A stretch of 64,000 nt of DNA, taken from assembly GCF_028463845.1 (NCBI RefSeq), contig NZ_CP116805.1, positions 2,841,001 to 2,905,000 of the forward strand. The letters run 5' to 3'. The notes under the pieces are model-generated. The model searched no databases. It saw only the letters and a program-made list of their open reading frames with translations, and was not told where the DNA came from. Position numbers and translations under genes: made by a program. Source of the DNA: Gimibacter soli (lineage in GTDB: Bacteria > Pseudomonadota > Alphaproteobacteria > Sphingomonadales > Kordiimonadaceae). Positions 31,780 through 42,831 of the stretch are shown here, one piece after another. The number at the start of each line of letters is the position of its first letter. The stretch's first letter is position 1.

Positions 31780-33063
31780 ATGCGCCGTTCATTGCTTGCC
31801 GCCCTTTTCGCCTTCTCAAGTGCCGTTCAGGCCGACGATTATCTGATCGAAAAGGCAAATGTGCTGATCTCCCCCATTGAGGCGGCGCCTGCCGGTACCA
31901 AGGTGCTGGTCAAGGGCGACCGGATCGTGGCCATGGGCAAGGATATTGCGGCGCCTGCCGGTGTCCGGCGGATCGATGGCAGCGGCAAATGGCTGATGCC
32001 GGGGCTGACCGAAATGCACGCCCACCTGCCGCGCGGCGGGGAAGAAGAGGTGGAAACGCAGGAAACGCTGTTCCTCTATCTCGCGGGCGGCATCACCACC
32101 GTGCGCGGCATGCTGGGCGCACCTGTCCAGTTCAGCGTACGCGATGCCATCAAGCGCGGTGATATCCCGGGCCCGACCTTCTATCTCGCCGCGCCCAGCC
32201 TGAACGGCGACAGCGTGCGGACGGTGGAAGAAGGCCGCGAGAAGGTAACAGCCTACGCTGCCGAAGGCTGGGATCTCCTGAAAATTCATCCCGGCCTCAG
32301 CCTCGCCGAATATCAGGCGATTGCCGAGACCGCGAAAGAGAAAGGCATCCGCCTTGGCGGCCATGTGCCGCAGGACGTGGGCATCCTGAACGCCCTTGCC
32401 GCCGGGCAATCCTCCATCGACCATATGGACGGCTATATCTTCTGGCTTGGCGGGCAGGACCATGTGCTGACTGACGAAGAACTGGCCGAGGCGGTGAAGG
32501 TGACACTGCAATCCGGGACCGTGATTGTACCGACGCAGGCGCTGTTCAACCTGCTGCGGTCAGGCGGCGACAAGGAAGCCCTGCTGGCTCGCCCCGAAAA
32601 CCGCTACATGCGGCCCGATCTTGTGAAGGCATGGGCAGCGACCGTTGACCAGATCGCCCTTGGCGCCAATGCCCAGATCGCACCGAACCGCGACCGGCTC
32701 CTGAAGGCCTTTGCCGACGGCGGGGTGAAGATCGCGCTCGGCTCCGACGCGCCGCAAATCTTCTCAGTCCCCGGCTTTTCGATCATGCGCGAAATCGAGG
32801 CCATGCGGCATGCCGGCATGACCGACGCGCAAATCCTTGAAGCCGCCCTCACTGTACCCGCCGACTATTTCAAGGATCAGGATTGCTTTGGCGTGGTGAA
32901 AGCCACCTGCCGGGCCGACCTCATCCTTGTAGACGGCGACCCGCGCGCCGATGCGTTGGCAATGACCCGGCTTTCAGGTGTGATGGCCGCAGGGCGCTGG
33001 TACAGCCGCGAACGGATCGACAGCGAGCTCGCCATCATCGCCAGGCGCCACGCTAGCGAGTAA
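31780..33063 (+). CDS. Secreted amidohydrolase-superfamily protein
   Basis: About 427 residues from the ATG at 31780, after AAGGAGA; it begins with a signal peptide (MRRSLLAALFAFSSAVQADD). Metal-dependent hydrolase motifs are present: GLTEMHAHLPRGG (HxH ligands), GGITTVRGMLGAP, LLKIHPGLS with the bridging Lys, LGGHVPQDVG, SIDHMDGY, and LGSDAP with the final Asp. The layout is that of imidazolonepropionase-like/prolidase-like periplasmic amidohydrolases; the substrate is not predictable. Its 3' end overlaps the convergent Nudix gene by 11 bases. Confidence 0.87.
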   Translation: MRRSLLAALFAFSSAVQADDYLIEKANVLISPIEAAPAGTKVLVKGDRIVAMGKDIAAPAGVRRIDGSGKWLMPGLTEMHAHLPRGGEEEVETQETLFLYLAGGITTVRGMLGAPVQFSVRDAIKRGDIPGPTFYLAAPSLNGDSVRTVEEGREKVTAYAAEGWDLLKIHPGLSLAEYQAIAETAKEKGIRLGGHVPQDVGILNALAAGQSSIDHMDGYIFWLGGQDHVLTDEELAEAVKVTLQSGTVIVPTQALFNLLRSGGDKEALLARPENRYMRPDLVKAWAATVDQIALGANAQIAPNRDRLLKAFADGGVKIALGSDAPQIFSVPGFSIMREIEAMRHAGMTDAQILEAALTVPADYFKDQDCFGVVKATCRADLILVDGDPRADALAMTRLSGVMAAGRWYSRERIDSELAIIARRHASE

Positions 33064-33505
33064 GCGCCTCCAGCACCGCACGGCACTGGCCCAGGCTGAA
33101 CTGCAGGTTCATGGCTTCATGGATATGCACGAAGCCGCCCCATTCATGTTCGCTCGACAGGTGAATTTTCGCCTTCGCAGATCTGTTCTCAAAATCGCTG
33201 CGGAAAACGATGAAAAGCCGGTTGCCGTTCACATGATGCGTCTTCACCCATGAGGTGACCATGTCGATGGGGCCGAGCTTGAGGCCGGTTTCCTCGAACA
33301 CCTCCCGGGTCAGGGCTTCCTCGATTGTCTCGCCGGCATCGACCTTACCGCCCGGCAGATCATAGGCGCCGCCGGTTTTCTTCAAAACCAGCACCCGGCG
33401 GTCGGATGACACGATCACCGCCTTCACGGTAACCGGCAGGCGCGCCGCCATCAGGTGAGGGAAGCGCCGGCCCAGTTGGCGAACCACAAGCGACTTCAGC
33501 ACCAT
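33053..33505 (-). CDS. Nudix hydrolase
   Basis: A 150-residue protein with a perfect Nudix box, GGKVDAGETIEEALTREV followed by FEETGL (GX5EX7REUXEEXGU), at about residues 52-74. The basic N-terminus (KSLVVRQLGRRFPHLMAARL) and the VKAVIVSSDRRVLVLKKTGG strand precede it. It hydrolyses a nucleoside-diphosphate-linked compound; specificity unknown. Its start overlaps the radC stop, so the two are likely co-transcribed. Confidence 0.9.
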   Translation of the reverse strand: MVLKSLVVRQLGRRFPHLMAARLPVTVKAVIVSSDRRVLVLKKTGGAYDLPGGKVDAGETIEEALTREVFEETGLKLGPIDMVTSWVKTHHVNGNRLFIVFRSDFENRSAKAKIHLSSEHEWGGFVHIHEAMNLQFSLGQCRAVLEALTR

Positions 33506-34206
33506 CAGATCAGCCCCTCGGACTTGAAGCTGGTGTGCCCCTTGATACCGATGATCAGGTGGTCATGCACTGCGATGCCAAGCTTGCTGCAGGCGTCAGC
33601 CACTTCCTTCGTCATGGCAATATCGGCGCGCGACGGCGTGGTGTCGCCTGAGGGATGATTATGAACAAGGATCAGCGCGGAAGCGCCAAGCTCCAGCGCC
33701 CGCCGCACCACCTCGCGCGGGTAAACCGGGGTCTGGTCAACCGTGCCTTCGCCCTGCACTTCGTCGGCGACCAGCACATTCTTGCGGTCGAGGAACAGCA
33801 CGCGGAAACGTTCCCGCGTGTCATCGGCCATATCAAGCCGCAGATAATCAAGAAGCGCCTGCCAGTTCGATAGCACTGGCCGGGCCGTCACCTGCTCTTT
33901 CGCCATATGAAGGGCGGCGGCCTTCACGGTCAGGAGCGTGGCGGCAACAGCATCCGAAAGGCCGGCGGCGCGCAAGGCACCGGCATCGGCTGCAAGCAGG
34001 CGGCCGAGCGAGCCGAAACGGGCGATCAGGTCTTTCGCCACGGGCTTCACATCGCGGCGCGGGATCGCCAGAAACAGCAGAAGTTCGAGAAGTTCATAGT
34101 CAGCCACCCCATCCGGGCCTGCCTTCAGGAACCGCTCGCGCAGGCGCTGGCGGTGCCCGGCGGTGTGATCCTTTGCAGGCGTTTCGGGGAAAAGCTGATC
34201 CGTCAT
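33505..34206 (-). CDS. radC: RadC family protein (JAB/MPN domain)
   Basis: A 233-residue protein with an N-terminal helix-hairpin-helix-like part (DYELLELLLFLAIPRRDVKPVAKDLIARFGSLG) and a JAB/MPN metalloprotease-like domain carrying the zinc motif LVHNHPSGDTTPSRAD. The HxH...SxxD residues are intact. The name comes from old repair genetics; the molecular role is still unclear. Lies between map and the Nudix gene on one strand. Confidence 0.93.
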   Translation of the reverse strand: MTDQLFPETPAKDHTAGHRQRLRERFLKAGPDGVADYELLELLLFLAIPRRDVKPVAKDLIARFGSLGRLLAADAGALRAAGLSDAVAATLLTVKAAALHMAKEQVTARPVLSNWQALLDYLRLDMADDTRERFRVLFLDRKNVLVADEVQGEGTVDQTPVYPREVVRRALELGASALILVHNHPSGDTTPSRADIAMTKEVADACSKLGIAVHDHLIIGIKGHTSFKSEGLI

Positions 34207-34212
34207 GAAGCC

Positions 34213-35037
34213 TCAGAGCGCATAGGGCGGCTGAAACAGCCCTTTCGGAGAAAGCGTGAAAATCTCGTAGCCGTCCTCGGTGACGGCCAGCGTGTGCTCG
34301 AACTGCGCCGACAGGCTCTTGTCGCGGGTCACCGCCGTCCAGCCATCATTCAGCACCTTGCAGTCCGGCCGGCCCACATTCACCATCGGCTCGATCGTGA
34401 AGAACATGCCGGGTTTCAGTTCAGGCCCCTGCCCCGGCTTACCATAATGGACAATGCTCGGTTCATCATGGAAGACCCGCCCGATGCCATGGCCACAGAA
34501 ATCGCGGACGACCGAGAAACGGTTGGCCTCCACGTGCGACTGGATGGCATGGCCGATGTCACCGAGCGTGGCGCCGGGCTTCACCGCCTCGATACCTTTC
34601 CACATGGCTTCGAAGGTTACTTTCACCAGCCGTTCGGCCAGCACCTTGGGCTTGCCGACAAAGAACATGCGGCTGGTGTCGCCGTACCAGCCATCAAGGA
34701 TCACCGTGACGTCGATATTCACGATATCGCCGTCCTTCAGAATCTTCTCGCCCGGAATACCGTGGCAGATCACATGGTTGACCGATGTGCAGATGGATTT
34801 CGGGAAGCCCTTGTAATTCAGCGGCGCCGGGATGGCATTATGTTCGATGATGAAATCATGGCAAAGCTGGTTAAGCGCCTCGGTCGTCACGCCCGGCACC
34901 ACGTGCGGCGTGATGAAATCCAGCACCTCGGCGGCCAGCTTGCCAGCCGCGCGCATGCTGGGAAAGGCATCGGGGCCATGCAGCTTGATGGCGCCTGTGC
35001 GGGATTCCGGGCTTTCGATGGCGTCGATATAGGTCAT
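34213..35037 (-). CDS. map: Type I methionine aminopeptidase
   Basis: A 274-residue enzyme that removes the initiator methionine. The pita-bread fold metal ligands are visible: VNIDVTVILDGWYGDTSRMFFVG (two Asp), CGHGIGRVFHDEP (His), MFFTIEPMVNVG (Glu), and QFEHTLAVTEDGYEIF (Glu). Length and start (MTYIDAIESPESRTGAIKLHG) are normal for the alphaproteobacterial form. Six bases upstream of radC on the same strand. Confidence 0.96.
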   Translation of the reverse strand: MTYIDAIESPESRTGAIKLHGPDAFPSMRAAGKLAAEVLDFITPHVVPGVTTEALNQLCHDFIIEHNAIPAPLNYKGFPKSICTSVNHVICHGIPGEKILKDGDIVNIDVTVILDGWYGDTSRMFFVGKPKVLAERLVKVTFEAMWKGIEAVKPGATLGDIGHAIQSHVEANRFSVVRDFCGHGIGRVFHDEPSIVHYGKPGQGPELKPGMFFTIEPMVNVGRPDCKVLNDGWTAVTRDKSLSAQFEHTLAVTEDGYEIFTLSPKGLFQPPYAL

Positions 35038-35052
35038 GGCGTGTCTTTACTT

Positions 35053-35787
35053 TCAACCGGCGGCAGGGGCGTCGGCACCCTCTGCCTGCAAATATAGGGG
35101 AAGTGCGCCACCAAGCGCAATCGCATCGGGCGTTAGATGGCAGGCCCGGACGAGGATTTCAACGCCGGCGTCATGCGCCTCGCTAAGGGCGCCCGCATAT
35201 TTGGGATCAATCTCCCACGCCGGGCGGAAGGCTGCGCAGTCACCGCGCTGCACCAGAAACAGCATCACGGCGCGCCCGCCTGTGGCTGCCACGGCCATCA
35301 GTTCGTGCAGATGCTTGGTGCCGCGTGCGGTGACCGAATCCGGGAAACGGGCCTCGTCGCCCACGCGCAGCGATACATTCTTGATCTCGACATAGGCTGG
35401 CGACCGGCCATCACCTTCGAGCAGCAGGTCAATCCGGCTTGCCTCACCGTAAGGCACCTCGCGCCGGATACTGGCGTAACCCGCAAGTTCCGGTATCAGC
35501 CCTGCGCCGATGGCCATTTCGGCAAGCCTGTTCGGATGCGCGGTATTGATGCCGACCAGATGGCCGTCCACCTCGATCATTTCCCACCGCCAGGCGAGCT
35601 TCGCCTTCGGGTTGGTGTTCGGCGAAAGGTAAACCTTTGACCCCGGCATGTTGCAGCCCAGCATCGAGCCCGGATTGGCGCAGTGGGCAACCACAATCTC
35701 GCCGCCCGGCATCTCGATATCGGCCAGAAAGCGCTTGTAACGCCGCACAAGGCGGGCTTCCAGAAGGGGAGGCGTGAAGCGGATCAT
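35053..35787 (-). CDS. sfsA: SfsA family sugar-fermentation stimulation protein homologue
   Basis: About 244 residues from the ATG at 35787 (MIRFTPPLLEARLVRRYKRF), which matches the usual family N-terminus; a frame 17 codons longer exists. Signatures: VVAHCANPGSMLGCNMPGSKVYLSPN, LVGINTAHPNRL, and the nuclease-like core DLLLEGDGRSPAYVEIKNVSL. The latter (D...E-I-K) suggests a restriction-endonuclease-like fold with DNA or RNA binding; the role in sugar fermentation is indirect. Sits 15 bases upstream of map. Confidence 0.92.
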   Translation of the reverse strand: MIRFTPPLLEARLVRRYKRFLADIEMPGGEIVVAHCANPGSMLGCNMPGSKVYLSPNTNPKAKLAWRWEMIEVDGHLVGINTAHPNRLAEMAIGAGLIPELAGYASIRREVPYGEASRIDLLLEGDGRSPAYVEIKNVSLRVGDEARFPDSVTARGTKHLHELMAVAATGGRAVMLFLVQRGDCAAFRPAWEIDPKYAGALSEAHDAGVEILVRACHLTPDAIALGGALPLYLQAEGADAPAAG

Positions 35788-36016
35788 GCGCCGGAGCCTA
35801 GAAAGGCCGATGGCGCGGCGCAAGGGGATAGTTGCCAAACAGCAACATAGCCCGAAAACCGTATGGGTTACGGGGCTCTCTCACTCATTTTTTTATCGCG
35901 GATAACGCAGGACTGTGACATTTCGGTTACGGATTTCGAGAAACCAGAGTCCGCATCGTCCGCCCATACCCATCCGAGGCAGGATGATGACCTTAACCCT
36001 TCAGTGGAGGAAACCC

Positions 36017-38197
36017 ATGCAATCCAACTGGCTGAAACGCGCCGGCATCCTGTCGCTTGGCACGTCGCTCACCGCCATTGCCTCGACCACGGCAATCGCA
36101 CAGGACGACTTTGTCGGCTTCGAAGAGATCGTCGTGACCGCGCAAAAACGCGAACAATCGATCCAGGATGTTCCGATCTCGATTTCGACCCTCAGCGGCG
36201 AAAAGGTCAGCCAATTCTCGGAAGGCGGCGCCGACATCAAGTTCCTGGCCGCACGCATTCCGGGCGTGAACGCCGAATCGTCCAACGGCCGTGTGGCTCC
36301 GCGCTTCTATATCCGCGGCCTCGGCAACTCCGACTTCGACCTTGCTGCCTCGCAGCCGGTTTCGATCGTCATGGACGATGTCGTGATGGAAAACGTGGTT
36401 CTGAAAAGCTTCCCGCTCTTCGATATCGAGCGCGTTGAGGTTCTTCGTGGCCCGCAGGGCACCCTCTTCGGCCGCAACACCCCGGCCGGCATCATCAAGT
36501 TCGACACCGTGAAGCCGAGCCAGGAAACTGAAGGCTATGTGAAAGCAAGCTTCGGGACGCTTGGCACCGGCGTCTTCGAAGGCGCCGTTGGCGGCGCGCT
36601 TTCGGACGTTCTGTCGGCTCGCGTCTCGGCTCTCTGGACCCGTCAGGACGACTGGATCGACAACGGCTTCACCGGTGAAGACAGCGCAATGGGCGGCATG
36701 GACGATATGGCCGGCCGTATCCAGCTGCTTTACACCCCGAACGAAAATATCCGCGCGCTCTTCAACCTGCACGGCCGCACCTACGATGGCACCGCAGCGC
36801 TGTTCCGCGATCATATTTTCACGCCGGGCACCAACGACCTGAATGACAATTTCGATTGGAATACGGTCTATTACAACGACACCCACAACAACCCGCAAGA
36901 GTATGACTCGTGGGGCAGCTCGTTCAACCTGGCGATCGACCTGAACGACACCTATACGATCACCTCGATCACCGCCTACGAAACCGCTGATGGCCGCAGC
37001 CTCGGCGACATCGACGGCGGCAACGGCCCGGCTGCTTCGACCACGCAGGATGCCATCGATGACCTCGAGCAGGTCACCGAAGAACTCCGCATCTCCGGTC
37101 AGGCTACCGAGAAACTGTACGTGCAGGCTGGTCTCTACTATTTCGACAGCGACTTCACGATCATCACCTCGCCCTTCTTCATCCCCTCGTCTTCGGTTCG
37201 TCACACGAACGAAACCTGGGCTCTGTTCGGCCAGGCTGCCTATGACGTGAGCGAAGCCACGACGGTTACCGTCGGCGCCCGCTACACCGAAGATGACAAG
37301 ACCCTGCACGGCGTCTTCGCCTTCGGCACCGTGTTCGACACCGACCTTTCGGGTGAGAAATTCACTTGGGACGTTGCTGTGAACCACGCCGTGAACGACG
37401 ACCTCAGCGTCTTCGCCAAGGTTGCGACCGGCTTCCGCGCCCCGACCATTCAGGGCCGTGACATCGCCTTCTTCGGCGTGCCGACCGTTGCCAAGGAAGA
37501 GACCGTGATCTCGTACGAAGCCGGCTTCAAAGCCACGCTTCTTGATGGTCTGATGCGCTGGAACGGTGCCGCTTACTACTGGGACGTTGATGGCCTGCAA
37601 GTGACCGCCGTTGGCGGCGCTGGCAACAACATCTCGCTCCTCAATGCCGAGAAAGTTATCGGCTACGGCGTCGAGACCGATCTTGAAGTGATCCTCAGCG
37701 ACAACCTGACGCTGACCGGCGGTTTCGCCTGGACCCCGACGAAGATTAAAGACGACAATCTTCTCATCGGCGTTTGCACGGGCTGCCTGACGATCACCGA
37801 TCCGATCGTGACCACCGCTGCCGGTGCTGCTGCCCGCGTTGACGGCAACCCGCTCCCGAATGCGTCGAAATACACGCTGAACGTGGCGCTGGACTATGCC
37901 CAGCCGCTGGACAATGGCCGTGAAGTCTTCTTCTCGACCGATTGGGCCTTCCAGGGGAAAACCAACTTCTTCCTCTTCGAAGCTGCTGAAGCCTACACCA
38001 AGAACACCTTCGAAGGTGGCTTCCGTGCCGGCCTGCGCTGGAACGACGGCCAGTATGAAGTGGCCCTCTTCGGCCGCAACATCACCAACGAAGCTAACGT
38101 GAAAGGCATCGTGGCCTTCAACGCTGGCGCTGACGTTCAGTCGGCCTTCGTTGGCGAGCCCCGCGTTGTCGGCGTATCGTTCAGCTCGCAGTTCTAA
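36017..38197 (+). CDS. TonB-dependent outer-membrane receptor
   Basis: About 726 residues from the ATG at 36017, after GTGGAGG. A signal peptide (MQSNWLKRAGILSLGTSLTA, cut after AIAQ) leads to the TonB box EEIVVTAQKREQSIQDVPISI. The plug includes RFYIRGLGNSDFDLAASQPV and EVLRGPQGTLFGRNTPAGII. The 22-strand barrel ends with FVGEPRVVGVSFSSQF, the terminal Phe required for outer-membrane assembly. It belongs to the large family of receptors of unknown ligand in sphingomonad-like and related bacteria. It stands alone with its own terminator. Confidence 0.95.
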   Translation: MQSNWLKRAGILSLGTSLTAIASTTAIAQDDFVGFEEIVVTAQKREQSIQDVPISISTLSGEKVSQFSEGGADIKFLAARIPGVNAESSNGRVAPRFYIRGLGNSDFDLAASQPVSIVMDDVVMENVVLKSFPLFDIERVEVLRGPQGTLFGRNTPAGIIKFDTVKPSQETEGYVKASFGTLGTGVFEGAVGGALSDVLSARVSALWTRQDDWIDNGFTGEDSAMGGMDDMAGRIQLLYTPNENIRALFNLHGRTYDGTAALFRDHIFTPGTNDLNDNFDWNTVYYNDTHNNPQEYDSWGSSFNLAIDLNDTYTITSITAYETADGRSLGDIDGGNGPAASTTQDAIDDLEQVTEELRISGQATEKLYVQAGLYYFDSDFTIITSPFFIPSSSVRHTNETWALFGQAAYDVSEATTVTVGARYTEDDKTLHGVFAFGTVFDTDLSGEKFTWDVAVNHAVNDDLSVFAKVATGFRAPTIQGRDIAFFGVPTVAKEETVISYEAGFKATLLDGLMRWNGAAYYWDVDGLQVTAVGGAGNNISLLNAEKVIGYGVETDLEVILSDNLTLTGGFAWTPTKIKDDNLLIGVCTGCLTITDPIVTTAAGAAARVDGNPLPNASKYTLNVALDYAQPLDNGREVFFSTDWAFQGKTNFFLFEAAEAYTKNTFEGGFRAGLRWNDGQYEVALFGRNITNEANVKGIVAFNAGADVQSAFVGEPRVVGVSFSSQF

Positions 38198-38220
38198 GCG
38201 ACTGAATAGCGAACAAACGA

Positions 38221-38251
38221 AAAGCCCGGGCGGAAACGCCCGGGCTTTTTG
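38221..38251 (+). terminator. Terminator of the TonB receptor gene
   Basis: GCCCGGGCG (38225-38233) pairs with CGCCCGGGC (38238-38246) around a GAAA tetraloop, flanked by A4 and T5. A textbook terminator that may also serve the convergent SDR gene. Confidence 0.9.
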
Positions 38252-38275
38252 CTTTTATCGAAGAGAGAAGAAAGC

Positions 38276-39058
38276 TCAGACGAGCCGGATCGAATGGCCG
38301 CCATCTACAGGCAGGGCCACCCCCGTCACATAGCTCGCCCCGTCGCCCGCCAGCATCAGGAAGGGCCCGCGCAGCTCGGAAAGCTCGCCGTGACGCTTCG
38401 GCGGCGACTTCTGCACCATCGCCTTGCCGATATCGCTTTCAAGATAGGTGTCGTTGATTTCCGTCTTGAAGTAACCGGGGCAGATGGCGTTGACGCGGAT
38501 ACCGAAGCGGAACAACTCGGTCGCCAGCGCCTTGGTCATCTGCACCACAGCCGCCTTCGAGGTCGCATAGGCGAACTGCTGCGGCGCCACGCCAAGGCCA
38601 AGGATCGAAGCGGTGTTGATGATCGAGCCGCCGGTTTTGGCTTCCACCATCCGGCGAGCCCCTTCCCGCGCCACGCGCCACGCACCCTTCAGGTTCGTGT
38701 TCATCACGAAGTCCCAGTCTTCCTCGTCATGCTCCAGCGCCCACTTGGGGCACGCCACGCCAGCGTTGTTGGCAATAACGGTGACGGTGCCGAAAGCTTC
38801 CTCAGCCGCATCGAAGGCCGCCGCCACGCTTTTGCCGTCCGTCACATCCATCGCGACAGCGAGGGTCTTGTGGCCGGTTTCAGCGGCGATCTTGTCGGCC
38901 AGCGCCTGAATGCGCTCGGTACGGCGCGCGGCCAGTACCACATGGGCACCGGCAAGCGCCGCCGTATGGGCGATCTCGGCGCCGATCCCCGACGACGCGC
39001 CCGAAACCAGCACCGTCTTGCCTTGCAGGCTGAAGAGTCCGTCCAAAAGCGTCGTCAT
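38276..39058 (-). CDS. Short-chain dehydrogenase/reductase (SDR)
   Basis: About 260 residues from the ATG at 39058 (MTTLLDGLFSLQGKTVLVSG). The NAD(P) loop GASSGIG, the NNAG motif, the catalytic Ser in INTASILG and YATSKAA (YxxxK) are all present. AARRTERIQAL in the second strand suggests NADP preference. Lies 19 bases downstream of the glutaryl-CoA dehydrogenase gene, so probably part of the same acyl-CoA degradation operon. The substrate may be a 3-hydroxyacyl derivative; this is inference. Confidence 0.88.
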   Translation of the reverse strand: MTTLLDGLFSLQGKTVLVSGASSGIGAEIAHTAALAGAHVVLAARRTERIQALADKIAAETGHKTLAVAMDVTDGKSVAAAFDAAEEAFGTVTVIANNAGVACPKWALEHDEEDWDFVMNTNLKGAWRVAREGARRMVEAKTGGSIINTASILGLGVAPQQFAYATSKAAVVQMTKALATELFRFGIRVNAICPGYFKTEINDTYLESDIGKAMVQKSPPKRHGELSELRGPFLMLAGDGASYVTGVALPVDGGHSIRLV

Positions 39059-39077
39059 AGGGACCAGTCCTTTCTTG

Positions 39078-40274
<1,197 letters not shown>

Positions 40275-40422
40275 GGTTTCATTCTCTTTGGGGCGCTGGG
40301 CCGGGGATGGCCATGCGTGCGCCAAGGTAAGTCATTCTGGAAGCGCGACGATAGCCTGCCCGAAATGGTCCGACAACACCCAATCGGAAACTGCCCGGAT
40401 AGCGAACAGCCACCGATAAAGG

Positions 40423-41394
40423 CTAGAACCAGCCAGCTTTCCTGAGCCAAACGACAAGTGCCACACCGCATGCCATCAGGCCGCCGGTGACCCACCAGAA
40501 GGCGAGGCCATCCTCAGCCCCCGGCATGCCGCCAACATTGATGCCCAGAAGCCCGGTCACGAAGCTGAGCGGCAGGAAAATGGCCGCGACGACCGACAGG
40601 CGGTACATGTTGCGGTTCAGTTCATCCTGCGCCGCGCCCATCAGGGCCTCGCGCTGGATCTGCAGCCGTTCACCAAGGGCTTCAAGCTCGTCCAGCATGC
40701 GGGCGATGCGCTCACCCGCTTCGCTGAAACCCAGCCGGTTGGTGTGATTGAGCCACGGAAATCCTTCGGCCACCAGTTCATCAATCGCCAGCCGCATGGC
40801 GCCAAGATGCCGGCGATAATGCAGGCCAAGGCGGCGCAGGCGGGCGATCAGCTCACGGATCTCCTCGCCTTCGGCTTCCTCGTCGATCAGGTCTTCCAGA
40901 TCGTTGGCGTCGCTTTGCAGGCCCGCGATCATCAGGGAGATGCTTTCGGTCGCCGACAGGCAAAGGGCAGATAGCAGGTCCCCCGCCTTCTTGGGGCCAC
41001 GGCCAAGTTCCAGCCGCTCCTGCACACGGCGCACCGCCTTGATCGGGACGCGCTCGTAGGTCAGCACGCTTTTGCCGTCGGTCCATACGCGCAGCGAGAC
41101 AACCTCGCCGGGTTCGGCACCGGCATTCAGGTTAGGCACCTTGAGGATGAGAAGCGCTTCATCGCCCAGCGCCTCGAAACGGGCGCGGGTTTCCTTGGAC
41201 CGCATGGGCTCGAGAAGGGCGGACTCGACCGTATGTGCGGCGCGCGGCTGGGCGTCGCCGTGCGGTTCCCAGTTCAGGGCGCCATGTTCCCAAAGCGTCC
41301 CGTCCCCCAATTCGCATGGCTGCGCGGTGGCGCCGCCCTTGCCATCCAGAGCCAGACGGAAAAGCAGCGTCGCTTCACCCGAGACCATATCCAT
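40423..41394 (-). CDS. CorA/ZntB-family metal-ion transporter
   Basis: A 323-residue protein with a large cytoplasmic N-domain (LWEHGALNWEPHGDAQPRA...) and two C-terminal membrane helices. The pore loop after the first helix reads LLGINVGGMPG, i.e. GIN in place of CorA's GMN, which is typical of ZntB-like members. It likely moves Zn2+ or another divalent ion through the inner membrane. The upstream half is rich in charged helices forming the cytoplasmic funnel. Not clearly linked to its neighbours. Confidence 0.88.
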   Translation of the reverse strand: MDMVSGEATLLFRLALDGKGGATAQPCELGDGTLWEHGALNWEPHGDAQPRAAHTVESALLEPMRSKETRARFEALGDEALLILKVPNLNAGAEPGEVVSLRVWTDGKSVLTYERVPIKAVRRVQERLELGRGPKKAGDLLSALCLSATESISLMIAGLQSDANDLEDLIDEEAEGEEIRELIARLRRLGLHYRRHLGAMRLAIDELVAEGFPWLNHTNRLGFSEAGERIARMLDELEALGERLQIQREALMGAAQDELNRNMYRLSVVAAIFLPLSFVTGLLGINVGGMPGAEDGLAFWWVTGGLMACGVALVVWLRKAGWF

Positions 41395-41474
41395 GCGGCA
41401 CCTCCCTTTCCGGACCGACAGGCCTCAAGCCTGCCCCAAGCAGGCGAAAGGTGCAATGGCAATGGGCGGTTATC

Positions 41475-42680
41475 TCAGGCGCGTTCGATGAGAAGCGCGA
41501 TCCCCTGCCCGACCCCGATACACATGGTGGCGATGCCGTAACGCCCGCCACGCCGCTCCAGTTCGCGGGTCAGCGTCAGCGCCAGCCGGGCGCCGCTCAT
41601 GCCCAGCGGATGGCCAAGTGCAATGGCGCCGCCGTTGGGGTTCACATGGTCGGCGTCGTCAGCGAGCCCGAGGCCACGTGTGACGGCAAGGCCTTGCGCC
41701 GCAAAGGCCTCGTTCAGTTCGATCACATCGATATCGCCGATCTTCAGCCCCGTCCGCGCCAGCAGCCGTTCAGTGGCCGGCAGCGGCCCGATCCCCATCA
41801 GACGCGGCGCCACGCCGATGGTGGTGCCCGCCACGATACGGGCGCGCGGGGTAAGGCCGTGGTGTTTGGCTGCTTCCTCAGACGCAATCACAAGGGCGGC
41901 GGCCCCATCGTTGACGCCCGAGGCATTGCCCGCAGTCACACTGCCGCCCTCGCGGAAAGGCGTGGGCAACTTTGCGAGGCTTTCGAGGCTCGTATCCGCG
42001 CGGGGATGCTCGTCCGCTTCCAGCGTGCGCACTTCCTTGCGGGAAACGCGGACTTCCACGGGCATGATCTCGCCCATGAAGAAGCCGTCCGCTGCCGCCT
42101 TCGCCGCCCGCTGCTGTGACCGCAGGGCGAAGGCATCCTGATCGGCGCGCGAAATGCCATGAGCTTCGGCCACATTCTCGGCGGTTTCCGGCATGGAATC
42201 GGTGCCGAAGCGTTTGTCCATCAACGGGTTGACGAAGCGCCACCCGATAGTGGTGTCGTAAATCCGGGCGTCGCGGGAATAGGCGCTTTCAGCTTTCGGC
42301 ATCACGAAGGGCGCGCGTGACATGCTTTCCACCCCGCCCGCGAGGATGAGGTCAGCGTCACCCGCCTTGATGGCACGACCGGCCATCGCCACTGCATCAA
42401 GGCCCGATCCACAGAGGCGGTTGACGGTGACCCCCCCCACGCCTTCCGGCAGGCCCGCAAGAAGAGCCGCCATCCGCGCCACGTTCCGGTTGTCCTCGCC
42501 TGCCTGATTGGCGCAGCCGAGGATCACATCATCAATCAGTGACGGATCAAGAGACGGATGGCGCTTCAAAAGCTCGGCGAGCGGCAAGGCCGCAAGGTCA
42601 TCGGCCCTCACCGGCGCCAGCGCGCCGCCAAAGCGACCAATCGGGGTGCGGATGCCGTCGCAGATCCAGGCATTTGCCAT
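41475..42680 (-). CDS. Thiolase (3-oxoadipyl-CoA/acetyl-CoA acyltransferase type)
   Basis: About 401 residues from the ATG at 42680 ([20 protein letters not shown]), after GGAGAGGAG. Catalytic residues: Cys in [12 protein letters not shown], His in [14 protein letters not shown] and Cys in [11 protein letters not shown]. The segment [19 protein letters not shown] followed by MPETAENVA is typical of beta-ketoadipyl-CoA thiolases (PcaF/PaaJ), so aromatic or dicarboxylic acid breakdown is likely, though general beta-ketothiolase activity is possible. Divergent from the MarR gene, which may regulate it. Confidence 0.88.
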   Translation of the reverse strand: MANAWICDGIRTPIGRFGGALAPVRADDLAALPLAELLKRHPSLDPSLIDDVILGCANQAGEDNRNVARMAALLAGLPEGVGGVTVNRLCGSGLDAVAMAGRAIKAGDADLILAGGVESMSRAPFVMPKAESAYSRDARIYDTTIGWRFVNPLMDKRFGTDSMPETAENVAEAHGISRADQDAFALRSQQRAAKAAADGFFMGEIMPVEVRVSRKEVRTLEADEHPRADTSLESLAKLPTPFREGGSVTAGNASGVNDGAAALVIASEEAAKHHGLTPRARIVAGTTIGVAPRLMGIGPLPATERLLARTGLKIGDIDVIELNEAFAAQGLAVTRGLGLADDADHVNPNGGAIALGHPLGMSGARLALTLTRELERRGGRYGIATMCIGVGQGIALLIERA

Positions 42681-42831
42681 CGGAAGTCTCCTCTCCTGTT
42701 GCCCTGATTTATCGGCCCTTCGGCGCCTCGGCGCAACGCTTTCGCACAAAGCTTCGCATTGCGCACAGTAATTTCAGGGACACGCGTTTCCCTGCATGAC
42801 AAGCACGAAAAGGTCGTTATAAGCTATTGAA

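Noticed and set aside
35993..37600. A 535-codon open frame antisense to the TonB receptor
   Set aside because: It mirrors the codon bias of the receptor, has no ribosome site or recognisable domain, and the sense strand encodes a complete TonB-dependent receptor.
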